10,070 nt of DNA from JADHMP01 sp964617385 (GTDB taxonomy: Bacteria; Bacteroidota; Bacteroidia; Flavobacteriales; Flavobacteriaceae), in the NCBI GenBank assembly GCA_964617385.1, contig CAZTYX010000059.1, positions 1 through 10,070 of the forward strand, in the 5' to 3' direction. Positions 1 to 5,810 of the stretch are shown in pieces. Positions within the stretch are counted from its first letter, which is position 1, and each line of letters starts with the position of its first letter. The notes under the pieces are model-generated. The model was not told the DNA's origin. It did not search any database and worked only from the letters and a program-made list of their open reading frames with translations. The position numbers were made by a program, and so were the translations under genes.

Positions 1-66
1 AGTATAACGGTTTTATCATTATAAGTTGCTCCCCCTATTATTCAAAGATGCAGCATAAGTAAATCT
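1..66. repeat. Left copy of ~55-66 bp direct repeat
   Basis: Bases 1-55 match 951-1005 at 53 of 55 positions; the differences are at window positions 9 (G versus C) and 48 (A versus T). Weaker similarity continues to about 66/1017 with one indel. The copy begins at the very first base, so it probably extends left out of view. In the right copy the first 14 bases are the 3' arm of a terminator hairpin. This copy therefore probably also marks the end of a convergent gene lying to the left, but that cannot be seen. The repeat has no open frame starting in the window. It contains CCCCCTATTATTCAAAG, identical in both copies. Confidence 0.85.
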
Positions 67-103
67 ATTTTTGACTTAAATACACTCAAGATCGGATTTT
101 AAG

Positions 104-490
104 TCAATCAGTAAGATTTTTCTTATCCCATGTATATCTGGAAATTATAACCAATAGTAGTACCATAACTGCAGGTATTGATAAGACAAATGGTTCATTG
201 ACCATCTGATGTGCCATTAAGGCTAATGTTCCATTGAAAAATATACCGGCATAAGTCCATTCTTTCAACCAAGAGGGATTAAACTTTATGTTAAATAGGA
301 TTGTTATTAAAGAAATAACAGCCATAAATTTAGTGACACCTAATACAGGGTGTAACCATCTCGGAAATTGTAAGGAGATATATATGTCAGACATTTCATT
401 AAATTCGACAAAGTATCGAGTACCTCCACCCATATACATCAAAGCTAAGAGTGATGTTGTAAGTATAAAGATTAATTTTTTTCTTTTCAT
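104..490 (-). CDS. DoxX-like small integral membrane protein
   Basis: This 128-residue protein is almost entirely membrane-embedded, with four predicted helices at about residues 6-20, 47-68, 76-95 and 100-117 and a basic start (MKRKK). The order of the helices, the motif HPVLGVTKFMAV at the start of helix 2 (Pro, Gly and Lys in a P-x-L-G-x-x-K pattern), and the size all fit the DoxX-like (DoxX_2) family. Members are inner-membrane proteins of poorly known role, often linked to quinone, thiol or oxidative stress and often adjacent to HxlR or MarR regulators, as here. The start ATG at 490 has no clear Shine-Dalgarno, which is normal for Bacteroidota. It diverges from the HxlR gene, and the shared spacer holds a palindromic operator, so it is the likely target of that repressor. 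The family assignment is good; the substrate is unknown. Confidence 0.75.
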   Translation of the reverse strand: MKRKKLIFILTTSLLALMYMGGGTRYFVEFNEMSDIYISLQFPRWLHPVLGVTKFMAVISLITILFNIKFNPSWLKEWTYAGIFFNGTLALMAHQMVNEPFVLSIPAVMVLLLVIISRYTWDKKNLTD

Positions 491-543
491 TTATATAAGT
501 ATTGATTAAGTATCCCATCATTTTATTACAGGAACGAATTTAG

Positions 544-613
544 TATATTTGGTTACATAAAGAAATAAGATACCTTTTAGTAACTATTAAAAATTGGTTA
601 CAAGAATGTAACC
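544..613. promoter_or_regulatory. Divergent DoxX/HxlR control region with palindromic operator
   Basis: A perfect inverted repeat, GGTTACA (596-602) AGAA TGTAACC (607-613), lies 9 bases before the HxlR start codon. Two more half-sites occur upstream: GGTTACA at 551-557 and GTAAC at 580-584. A TATATTTG sequence at 544-551, which matches the Bacteroidota -7 consensus TAnnTTTG on the plus strand, overlaps the first half-site by one base. No convincing -33 TTG is found at the usual spacing. HxlR proteins are dimeric winged-helix factors that typically bind such palindromes next to their own gene, so autoregulation plus control of the DoxX-like gene is inferred. Confidence 0.6.
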
Positions 614-622
614 TTTGAACAA

Positions 623-931
623 ATGGAAAATTTAAAATGCCCCGTTTTATACTTTACTCAAAAAATTGGAGGAAAGTGGAAACTACCGATTCTGTATGCA
701 ATCAGAAAAAATGAACCTATACGATTTGGAAAAATACATCAACTTGTAGATGGTATCTCTCGAAAAGTATTGACAGAACAATTAAAGAGTCTTGAACGTG
801 ATGGATTAATAGACCGCAAGCAGTTTGAGGAAATCCCATTAAGAGTGGAGTATTCAGTTACGGAAAAGTCAAAAAATTTATGTGAAGTATTTACAGCTAT
901 AGAAAAATGGTCTTCGACTGAAAATAAATAA
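623..931 (+). CDS. HxlR-family winged-helix transcriptional regulator
   Basis: The 102-residue protein has the complete HxlR pattern: an N-terminal Cys followed by Pro (C6-P7), the IGGKWKLPILYAI segment (15-27), RFGKIHQLVDGISRKVLTEQL with the recognition helix (34-54), LERDGLIDRK (57-66), and the wing IPLRVEYSVT (71-80), ending in the W96 helix. The length is normal for the family. C6 sits where redox-sensing members (YodB, HypR and similar) carry their reactive thiol, and it is the first of two cysteines (the other is C87). Sensing of quinones, aldehydes or oxidants is thus possible but not shown. The ATG at 623 lacks a Shine-Dalgarno and lies 9 bases after a palindromic operator. The gene diverges from the DoxX-like gene and ends at a bidirectional terminator. 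Confidence 0.9.
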   Translation: MENLKCPVLYFTQKIGGKWKLPILYAIRKNEPIRFGKIHQLVDGISRKVLTEQLKSLERDGLIDRKQFEEIPLRVEYSVTEKSKNLCEVFTAIEKWSSTENK

Positions 932-964
932 AAAACGGTCACACTATAAAAGTATAACCGTTTT
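931..964. terminator. Bidirectional terminator between HxlR gene and SDR gene
   Basis: Arms AAAACGGT (932-939) and ACCGTTTT (957-964) are perfectly complementary, and an inner TATA-AAAG-TATA hairpin (945-956) abuts the 3' arm, leaving a five-base bulge. The hairpin starts on the HxlR stop codon. On the plus strand it ends in TTTT; on the minus strand it runs into a longer T-rich stretch. It can therefore stop transcription from both convergent genes. Confidence 0.7.
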
Positions 965-1017
965 ATCATTATAAGTTGCTCCCCCTATTATTCAAAGTTG
1001 CAGCACCAACTAAATCT
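951..1017. repeat. Right copy of ~55-66 bp direct repeat
   Basis: This is the partner of the copy at 1-66, in the same orientation and 950 bp away. It starts inside the terminator hairpin and runs toward the 3' end of the SDR gene without reaching it. The repeat unit plus the two genes between the copies looks like either a tandem duplication or a module exchanged between two similar terminator regions. Confidence 0.85.
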
Positions 1018-1040
1018 TTTAGTGAATTAAGAAATCCATT

Positions 1041-1850
1041 TTAAGAGGATTGATCGTTCATCATTTGATAAAATTCACGATCATCTAATTTTTTTCTTTG
1101 ACTTAAAAGAAATTCAGCATCCTTCCCTGCCCTATACCTTAATTGATCGGAATTTTCTGTTGCAGCTTTAAATATGATTTCTGAAACCAAATTCGCTGGT
1201 GATAATTTTAAATCTGGATTTTGCCATTGGGCCATTATAGTACCAATGATGGGTTGATACTCTGAAATATTACCAGCTTGGAAATCAAAGGAACGCCCAG
1301 CAAAGTCAGTAGCAATCATACCTGGCTGGATAATCTTTACCCTAACTCCAAAAGGCTTCAATTCATGATGTAGTGCTTCAGAAATTCCTTCAACGGCAAA
1401 TTTGGTTCCATGATATAATGTTCCCAACGGAAAGGTCATTTGACCACCAATGGAAGAAATATTAATAATGACCCCTGCTTTATTTGTTCTAAAATGCGGA
1501 AGAATAGCCTGGGTTACATCCAAAAGACCAATAACATTGGTATTAAATTGTCTGAGAATATTCTCCCTTGGATAGGATTCTAAAGGTCCATAGGCCCCAT
1601 AACCTGCATTATTTAATAGCACGTCTATTCTTCCAAATTTAGAAATACCATTTTTAATTGCTTTGTCGATCGTAGCCAAATCGAGTACATCTAATTTTTC
1701 TAGTTGTACATTTTCGAACTTGTTTAATTCTGTTTCATTTTCGGGTGAACGCATTGTCGCAATAACATTCCATCCTTGTTGTTGAAAATGAAGAACTGTT
1801 GCTTTTCCAATTCCACTACTTGCACCTGTTATCAGTATTGTTTTTGTCAT
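1041..1850 (-). CDS. Classical short-chain dehydrogenase/reductase (SDR)
   Basis: This 269-residue Rossmann-fold oxidoreductase has every classical SDR hallmark: the TGASSGIG cofactor loop (8-15), NNAG (80-83), the structural/catalytic N105 in the NTNVIG segment, catalytic S133, Y146 and K150 (YHGTK), and the PG motif at 176-177. An arginine just after strand 2 (R34) favours NADP(H) over NAD(H). It resembles the cytosolic SDRs often annotated as oxidoreductases of unknown substrate. It is the second gene of a two-gene unit: its ATG lies 30 bp after the stop of the degenerate SDR-like gene, and an AraC-type regulator is upstream. The substrate cannot be deduced; a small aldehyde, ketone or alcohol is the usual range. 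Confidence 0.9.
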   Translation of the reverse strand: MTKTILITGASSGIGKATVLHFQQQGWNVIATMRSPENETELNKFENVQLEKLDVLDLATIDKAIKNGISKFGRIDVLLNNAGYGAYGPLESYPRENILRQFNTNVIGLLDVTQAILPHFRTNKAGVIINISSIGGQMTFPLGTLYHGTKFAVEGISEALHHELKPFGVRVKIIQPGMIATDFAGRSFDFQAGNISEYQPIIGTIMAQWQNPDLKLSPANLVSEIIFKAATENSDQLRYRAGKDAEFLLSQRKKLDDREFYQMMNDQSS

Positions 1851-1880
1851 TGTATTGTATTTAGAATTTGTTTGTTATTA

Positions 1881-2639
1881 TTAGTAATCCATTGGTTTAA
1901 GTCCTCTTCGACCAAAAAACGAGGCCACTTTGGAAAATAATGATGGATACGCGGTGTATACTTCCCCGCCCTTATTTCGGTTTTTGAAACCATGATTTAA
2001 AATGATCTGGGTTGGTATGAATTTGTATACAAAAGGACCTGACGCATCTCCAAACTCTTTTCGCCACCAAAATTTTGTCATCATGCCTCCAAGATTATGA
2101 ACCACAATATCCAAATCCTTATAGAATTTATTCTTTGGATCAGCGACCACATTATTGATATACCACATACTATTGGCATATCCACCCATGTAGGGGAAGT
2201 TTCCAAATAGTGACCCGAACAGGTGAAACTTAGTGTTAGAAGCAAATGGTCTAAAGGCTTCTAAAATCTGTAAACGAGCATTCAAATTAATTTGAAGTTC
2301 ATCCCTTGAATATTCAAATCGAGGTTTTGGGGACTGCATATCTAATTTAAAAATCCCATAAGAGGGAAAAACATGCATAGGCCTATTTATTGACGCGTAT
2401 TTTGAGGCGATGTCCTTTAATTGAATTTCAAAAGTCTCAGCATTTGCGCAATCCGCAATATCCAATGTTTTATTCTCGAACTTTTTAAAAACTTCAGGAA
2501 TGGTATTGTGTCTTTGAATAAGGTGAAAAGTATTTACATTTTCACGGAAATACTCTTCATGATCTTCTAGTAATTTTTGAAATATCGCGCTATTGCTTCC
2601 AAATAAGAAAAGGTCAAATTTTTCATTGAGTTGTTCCAT
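1881..2639 (-). CDS. SDR-like protein with degenerate active site
   Basis: The preferred start is the ATG at 2639 (MEQLNEKFDLFLFG), preceded by a weak GAAAAG ribosome-binding sequence. The longer frame begins with TTG at 2666. Numbered from that TTG, the protein has 261 residues and follows the layout of an SDR: a strand with FGSNSAIF (22-29) where TGxxxGxG should be, INLNARLQILEAF (126-138) resembling the VN..G segment, FGSLFG with S152, YANSM (163-167) in the place of YxxxK, and HNLGGMMTKFW (190-200) resembling the PG-x-x-T loop. The glycine-rich loop is lost and the catalytic Lys is Met. I infer a homolog that has lost classical redox chemistry, or a divergent family with another job. It is encoded just upstream of a fully intact SDR and is probably co-transcribed with it. 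The fold assignment rests on my own motif alignment, so it is moderate. Confidence 0.6.
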   Translation of the reverse strand: MEQLNEKFDLFLFGSNSAIFQKLLEDHEEYFRENVNTFHLIQRHNTIPEVFKKFENKTLDIADCANAETFEIQLKDIASKYASINRPMHVFPSYGIFKLDMQSPKPRFEYSRDELQINLNARLQILEAFRPFASNTKFHLFGSLFGNFPYMGGYANSMWYINNVVADPKNKFYKDLDIVVHNLGGMMTKFWWRKEFGDASGPFVYKFIPTQIILNHGFKNRNKGGEVYTAYPSLFSKVASFFGRRGLKPMDY

Positions 2640-2699
2640 CTTTTCGTGTTTATAATGATGAAACAAATGTTAGCTTAAATATCAACTACTTATAACACT

Positions 2700-2754
2700 A
2701 AAAAAGGAATATATAACACAAATTGCTTTTCAATTTAGGTGACGATATTCCTTT
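2700..2754 (-). terminator. Terminator-like composite hairpin at the end of the AraC gene
   Basis: Read on the minus strand, a perfect 10-bp stem pairs AAAGGAATAT (2754-2745) with ATATTCCTTT (2712-2703), followed by a run of six Ts (2705-2700). Inside it sits a second hairpin, AAATTG / CAATTT. The AraC stop codon falls within the structure, so the 5' arm is coding sequence. It would separate the regulator transcript from the SDR pair downstream, although the stem is AT-rich and may leak. Confidence 0.55.
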
Positions 2755-3638
2755 GGTGTTATGCCTGTTTTTTGCTTAAATAAGCGACTGAAGTAGTGCG
2801 GATAGTTAAATCCTAAAGAATAGGCTACACCACTAATTGAATCATCAGTGTTTAGAAGAATGGATTTAGCCTTTTCAATTATAGCATCATTAATATGATC
2901 TAATGCAGACCGTCCTGTTTCCTTGGACAATAAGTCACTCAAATAATTAGGAGAAAGATTACAATGTTCGGATAAGTGTTTTAGTGTCGGGGGATTCTCA
3001 GAATACAATACCACATCGTTCATATATTCTCTTAACAGTTGCTCAACCTTAGAAATAATATCCATATGACTGGTTGATCTGGTGATGAATTGTCGTTCAT
3101 AAAATCGTTTAGAATAACTCAGTAAAAGTTCAATATGGGACGCCAATACATGTTGACTATGTGTGTCTATCCGCTCACCTATTTCAATTGAAATGAGAGA
3201 TAAAATTTGATTTAGGGTTTGTTGTTCATTCTTTGAAAGATGTAAGGCTTCGTGTACTTCGTAATTGAAAAAACTCAATTGGTTGATCAACTTTCCAAGT
3301 GGGTGTTTTCGAATTAAATCGGGATGAAAGTACAACATCCATCCTTCCACTTCATTAAGCTTTTGCGGCTTAGTAATCGTGATAATTTGATTTGGAGCTG
3401 TGAAAATTAAGACACCTTCATTGAAATCATAGTGATTTCTACCATAATCAATTCCACAATTGGAATCCTTCATTGCGATACAGTATAAATCTGATGAAAA
3501 TCTATTACCAACAGCATCCTCCCCATAGGTCAATATCTTTGTGTCTATAATAGAAATAAGTGGATTAGAGGGAGCGTCCAATCCCATATTTTTATGTAAC
3601 TCAGTAATTGACTTTGAGTGAATTATAGATTTTATCAT
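2730..3638 (-). CDS. AraC-family transcriptional regulator
   Basis: The protein has 302 residues. The C-terminal ~100 residues form the double helix-turn-helix domain: first HTH about 217-240 (LKHLSEHCNLSPNYLSDLL) and second HTH about 267-290, with the family signature GFNYPHYFSRLFKQKTG (276-292) followed by ITPKEYR. The N-terminal part (about 40-115) has the small-strand, cupin-like look of AraC ligand-binding domains, with the segment GVLIFTAPNQI (75-85). It lies directly upstream of the SDR-like/SDR pair on the same strand, with a 90-bp gap, and so probably activates them in response to a small molecule. This arrangement, AraC followed by SDRs, is common in Flavobacteriaceae. The ligand is unknown. 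The ATG start at 3638 is supported by a promoter about 30 bases upstream. Confidence 0.9.
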   Translation of the reverse strand: MIKSIIHSKSITELHKNMGLDAPSNPLISIIDTKILTYGEDAVGNRFSSDLYCIAMKDSNCGIDYGRNHYDFNEGVLIFTAPNQIITITKPQKLNEVEGWMLYFHPDLIRKHPLGKLINQLSFFNYEVHEALHLSKNEQQTLNQILSLISIEIGERIDTHSQHVLASHIELLLSYSKRFYERQFITRSTSHMDIISKVEQLLREYMNDVVLYSENPPTLKHLSEHCNLSPNYLSDLLSKETGRSALDHINDAIIEKAKSILLNTDDSISGVAYSLGFNYPHYFSRLFKQKTGITPKEYRHLN

Positions 3639-3665
3639 GTTGTAAAATTAATATTTCACCCCAAA

Positions 3666-3695
3666 CAAGAATAACACAAAACCTCGAATATACAA
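3666..3695 (-). promoter_or_regulatory. Probable promoter of the AraC gene
   Basis: On the minus strand, TTG (3695-3693) is followed after 19 bases by TATTCTTG (3673-3666), which matches the Bacteroidota -7 consensus TAnnTTTG at all but one defined position. It would place the transcript start about 20 bases before the ATG. Confidence 0.45.
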
Positions 3696-3757
3696 TTGTG
3701 AAAGATTAAAATATATTTAGATAAGTTGCAACCACATAAAAACCTTGTAGAAAAAGA

Positions 3758-3784
3758 AAAAGCCATCGAAAATCGATGGCTTTT
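3758..3784 (-). terminator. Rho-independent terminator after tRNA-Asn
   Basis: The perfect 12-bp arms AAAAGCCATCGA (3758-3769) and TCGATGGCTTTT (3773-3784) enclose an AAA loop. On the minus strand a TTTTCTTTTT stretch follows, 7 bases after the tRNA 3' end. The structure is symmetric enough to work in both directions. Confidence 0.85.
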
Positions 3785-3790
3785 CTAAGA

Positions 3791-3867
3791 TGGCTCCTCC
3801 TCTTGGGCTCGAACCAAGGACCCTCTGATTAACAGTCAGATGCTCTAACCAACTGAGCTAAGGAGGA
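3791..3867 (-). tRNA. tRNA-Asn (anticodon GUU)
   Basis: Read on the minus strand, the 77-base sequence folds as a full cloverleaf: acceptor arms TCCTCCT / AGGAGGA, D-arm GCTCAGTTGGTTAGAGC, anticodon arm TCTGA-CTGTTAA-TCAGA, and T-arm CTTGG-TTCGAGC-CCAAG. The 3' end GCCA is encoded. Loop positions 34-36 read GTT, which decodes Asn codons AAC/AAU. The gene has its own promoter and terminator, so it is a stand-alone transcript. Confidence 0.97.
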
Positions 3868-3880
3868 TTATTTAGGTGGG

Positions 3881-3911
3881 CAAATATAAAGGATTTATAA
3901 CATTAAACAAA
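3881..3911 (-). promoter_or_regulatory. Promoter of tRNA-Asn
   Basis: On the minus strand, TTTG (3911-3908), a 19-base spacer and TATATTTG (3888-3881) match the Bacteroidota housekeeping-sigma consensus without mismatch. The tRNA 5' end is 13 bases after the -7 box. It lies in the 99-bp gap after the polyamine operon, where I see no convincing terminator for that operon. Confidence 0.8.
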
Positions 3912-3966
3912 CGAAAAAATGCAAGTGAAATTACTTTTCTTTTTCGGTATAGAATTTTACTTAGGT

Positions 3967-4947
3967 CTACAACCCTAAAAGGTAAGCAAAAAACAGCGGT
4001 GCCACAATGGTGGCGTCGCTTTCAATTACAAATTTTGGGGTGTCTATGCCCAATTTTCCCCATGTAATTTTTTCATTGGGCACTGCCCCCGAATAGGAAC
4101 CATAGCTGGTAGTAGAATCACTAATTTGGCAAAAATAATTCCAAAAAGGCGTGTCAGTTTGTTCCATATCTTGGGACAAAAGCGGCACCACGCAAATGGG
4201 AAAATCACCAGCAATACCACCTCCAATTTGGAAAAAGCCAATCCCTTTTGCTGCATTTTTGGGATACCATTGCGCCAAATAGGTCATATATTCTATTCCT
4301 GTTTTTACGGTGTGGGCTTGCAATTCTCCTTTCAGAACATAAGAAGCAAAAATGTTACCCATGGTACTGTCTTCCCACCCTGGCACCACCATTGGAAGGT
4401 TTTTTTGTGCAGCGGCATACATCCAAGAGTCTTTAGGATCAATTTCAAACGCCTTATCCAAGTCACCAGAGAGAAGCAGTTGATACATAAATTCATGCGG
4501 AAAAAAGCGTTGGCCTTTTTCTTCGGCCCCTTTCCAGAGGCGTAACAAATGTTTTTCTAATTTTCTAAAGGCAGCCTCCTCAGGAATGCAAGTATCGGTC
4601 ACCCTATTGAGCCCATTTTCTAAAAGGCTCCATTCATCTTGTGGGGTTAAGTCTCTATAGTGAGGCACTCTTTTGTATTGAGAATGCGCTACTAAATTCA
4701 TGATGTCCTCCTCCAGATTGGCTCCAGTGCAAGACACCATGTGCACCTTGTCTTGACGAATCATTTCAGCAAATATTTTACCAATTTCAGCAGTGCTCAT
4801 TGCTCCGGCCAAACTCACCAACATTTTACCTCCTTGCGCCAGTTGATGGCGATATGCTTCAGCGGCATCAATCATTGCAGCGGCATTAAAATGCAAAAAG
4901 TGATCTTTCAAAAAAGTAGTAATGGGGCCTTTTTCTAAGGGTGTCAT
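3967..4947 (-). CDS. Deoxyhypusine synthase-family protein, probable homospermidine-forming enzyme
   Basis: This 326-residue protein belongs to the deoxyhypusine synthase family: SLAGAMST (45-52) and CTGANLEED (73-81) fit NAD-binding segments, QIGGGIA (240-246) matches the conserved GGG loop, and VPNEKITWGKL (289-299) holds the Lys (K298) equivalent to the human active-site lysine that carries the aminobutyl group. The human KHH after GGGVA is replaced here by GDF (247-249), so the catalytic histidine is absent. Bacteria have no eIF5A, and flavobacteria are known for homospermidine, so transfer of an aminobutyl group to a small amine such as putrescine is more likely than protein modification; this is inference. 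It starts 2 nt after the agmatinase stop codon, placing it in the pathway that makes putrescine. NAD is the expected cofactor. Confidence 0.85.
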   Translation of the reverse strand: MTPLEKGPITTFLKDHFLHFNAAAMIDAAEAYRHQLAQGGKMLVSLAGAMSTAEIGKIFAEMIRQDKVHMVSCTGANLEEDIMNLVAHSQYKRVPHYRDLTPQDEWSLLENGLNRVTDTCIPEEAAFRKLEKHLLRLWKGAEEKGQRFFPHEFMYQLLLSGDLDKAFEIDPKDSWMYAAAQKNLPMVVPGWEDSTMGNIFASYVLKGELQAHTVKTGIEYMTYLAQWYPKNAAKGIGFFQIGGGIAGDFPICVVPLLSQDMEQTDTPFWNYFCQISDSTTSYGSYSGAVPNEKITWGKLGIDTPKFVIESDATIVAPLFFAYLLGL

Positions 4948-4949
4948 AA

Positions 4950-5810
4950 TTATTGGTTTTTAGAAAATTGGTAGCTTAAAAGTTTATAATAGAGTTTTGC
5001 GGCTAAAAAATCGGGGGCTTTGTTGTGCGCATTTGGGCAAAGTTCCACAATGTCAAAACCCACCACATTTTTGGAATAGAACACCTTTTTTAAAAAAGCA
5101 AGGGTTTCATTCCAATATAAGCCACCGGGTTCTGGGGTTCCAGTAGAAGGCATAATGGAAGGGTCCAATACATCCAAATCAAAAGTAACAAACACATTTT
5201 CGGTCATTTGTTCCAGCGCATTGTCCATCCAAAAATCATCTTCAATCATTTCGTGGGCAAAATAGACTTTGTCCAAGTCCATATAACTCTTTTCAGAAAG
5301 ATCCATAGAACGAATGCCCACCTGAATGAGATTGGTTTGCTGATTGGCTTCATGTACGGCACAGGCGTGGTTGTAGGGAGATCCCTCATATGTTTTTCGT
5401 AAATCGGCATGAGCATCCAAATGCAAAACGGTCAAATCTTCAAAGGCTTCATTAAAGGCTCTTATAGTGCCTATAGACACCGAGTGTTCTCCCCCAAAAA
5501 CGGTCACAAACTTTTTTCTTAGAATAAATTCTTTAACCGTTTGGTGAACAGCTTGCACCATTTTCTCAGGATTTTCTTTTTCAGCAATAGCCTCAGCAAT
5601 ATATATGCCTTGCCGATATACTTCGCTATCGGTTTCAATGTCGTATAACTCCATGTTTTCAGAGGCTTCTAAAAATGCCTCAAAGCCTTTGTCGGCACCT
5701 TTTTGCCAGGTGCTTGTGCCATCAAAAGGCACTGGAATTAAAACAATTTTAGATTGGTTTGCTAAGGCAAATTCATCTGAAATGCCCGCAAAGGTTTTGT
5801 TTTTATTCAT
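4950..5810 (-). CDS. speB: Agmatinase (agmatine ureohydrolase)
   Basis: This 286-residue binuclear manganese enzyme of the arginase/agmatinase family hydrolyses agmatine to putrescine and urea. The metal-binding motifs are intact: GGEHS with H109, LDAHADL with D132, H134 and D136, and FDLDVLDPS with D211 and D213. The PSTGTPEPGG segment (221-230) is a typical agmatinase feature, and the length is normal. Its ATG at 5810 lies inside the end of speA: the two frames overlap by 8 bp, so translation is probably coupled. The next gene starts 2 nt after its stop. Position between an arginine decarboxylase and a deoxyhypusine-synthase-like gene argues for agmatinase over arginase or formiminoglutamase. 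Confidence 0.92.
   Translation of the reverse strand: MNKNKTFAGISDEFALANQSKIVLIPVPFDGTSTWQKGADKGFEAFLEASENMELYDIETDSEVYRQGIYIAEAIAEKENPEKMVQAVHQTVKEFILRKKFVTVFGGEHSVSIGTIRAFNEAFEDLTVLHLDAHADLRKTYEGSPYNHACAVHEANQQTNLIQVGIRSMDLSEKSYMDLDKVYFAHEMIEDDFWMDNALEQMTENVFVTFDLDVLDPSIMPSTGTPEPGGLYWNETLAFLKKVFYSKNVVGFDIVELCPNAHNKAPDFLAAKLYYKLLSYQFSKNQ

Noticed and set aside
1..1017. Integron cassette with attC sites
   Set aside because: The repeats lack RYYYAAC / GTTRRRY core sites in the right places, and no integron integrase is visible.
2639..2666. Upstream TTG start for the SDR-like gene
   Set aside because: The ATG at 2639 gives the usual short lead before the first strand and has a weak ribosome-binding sequence; the TTG extension adds only MFHHYKHEK.
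3791..3867. Duplicated tRNA 3' end as an att site
   Set aside because: I searched the AT-rich left part for a copy of the tRNA 3' end and saw none in the window; any second site would lie outside.
4126..4545. 139-codon plus-strand frame
   Set aside because: It is antisense to the DHS-like gene, whose motifs are clear; the frame is a by-product of its codons.
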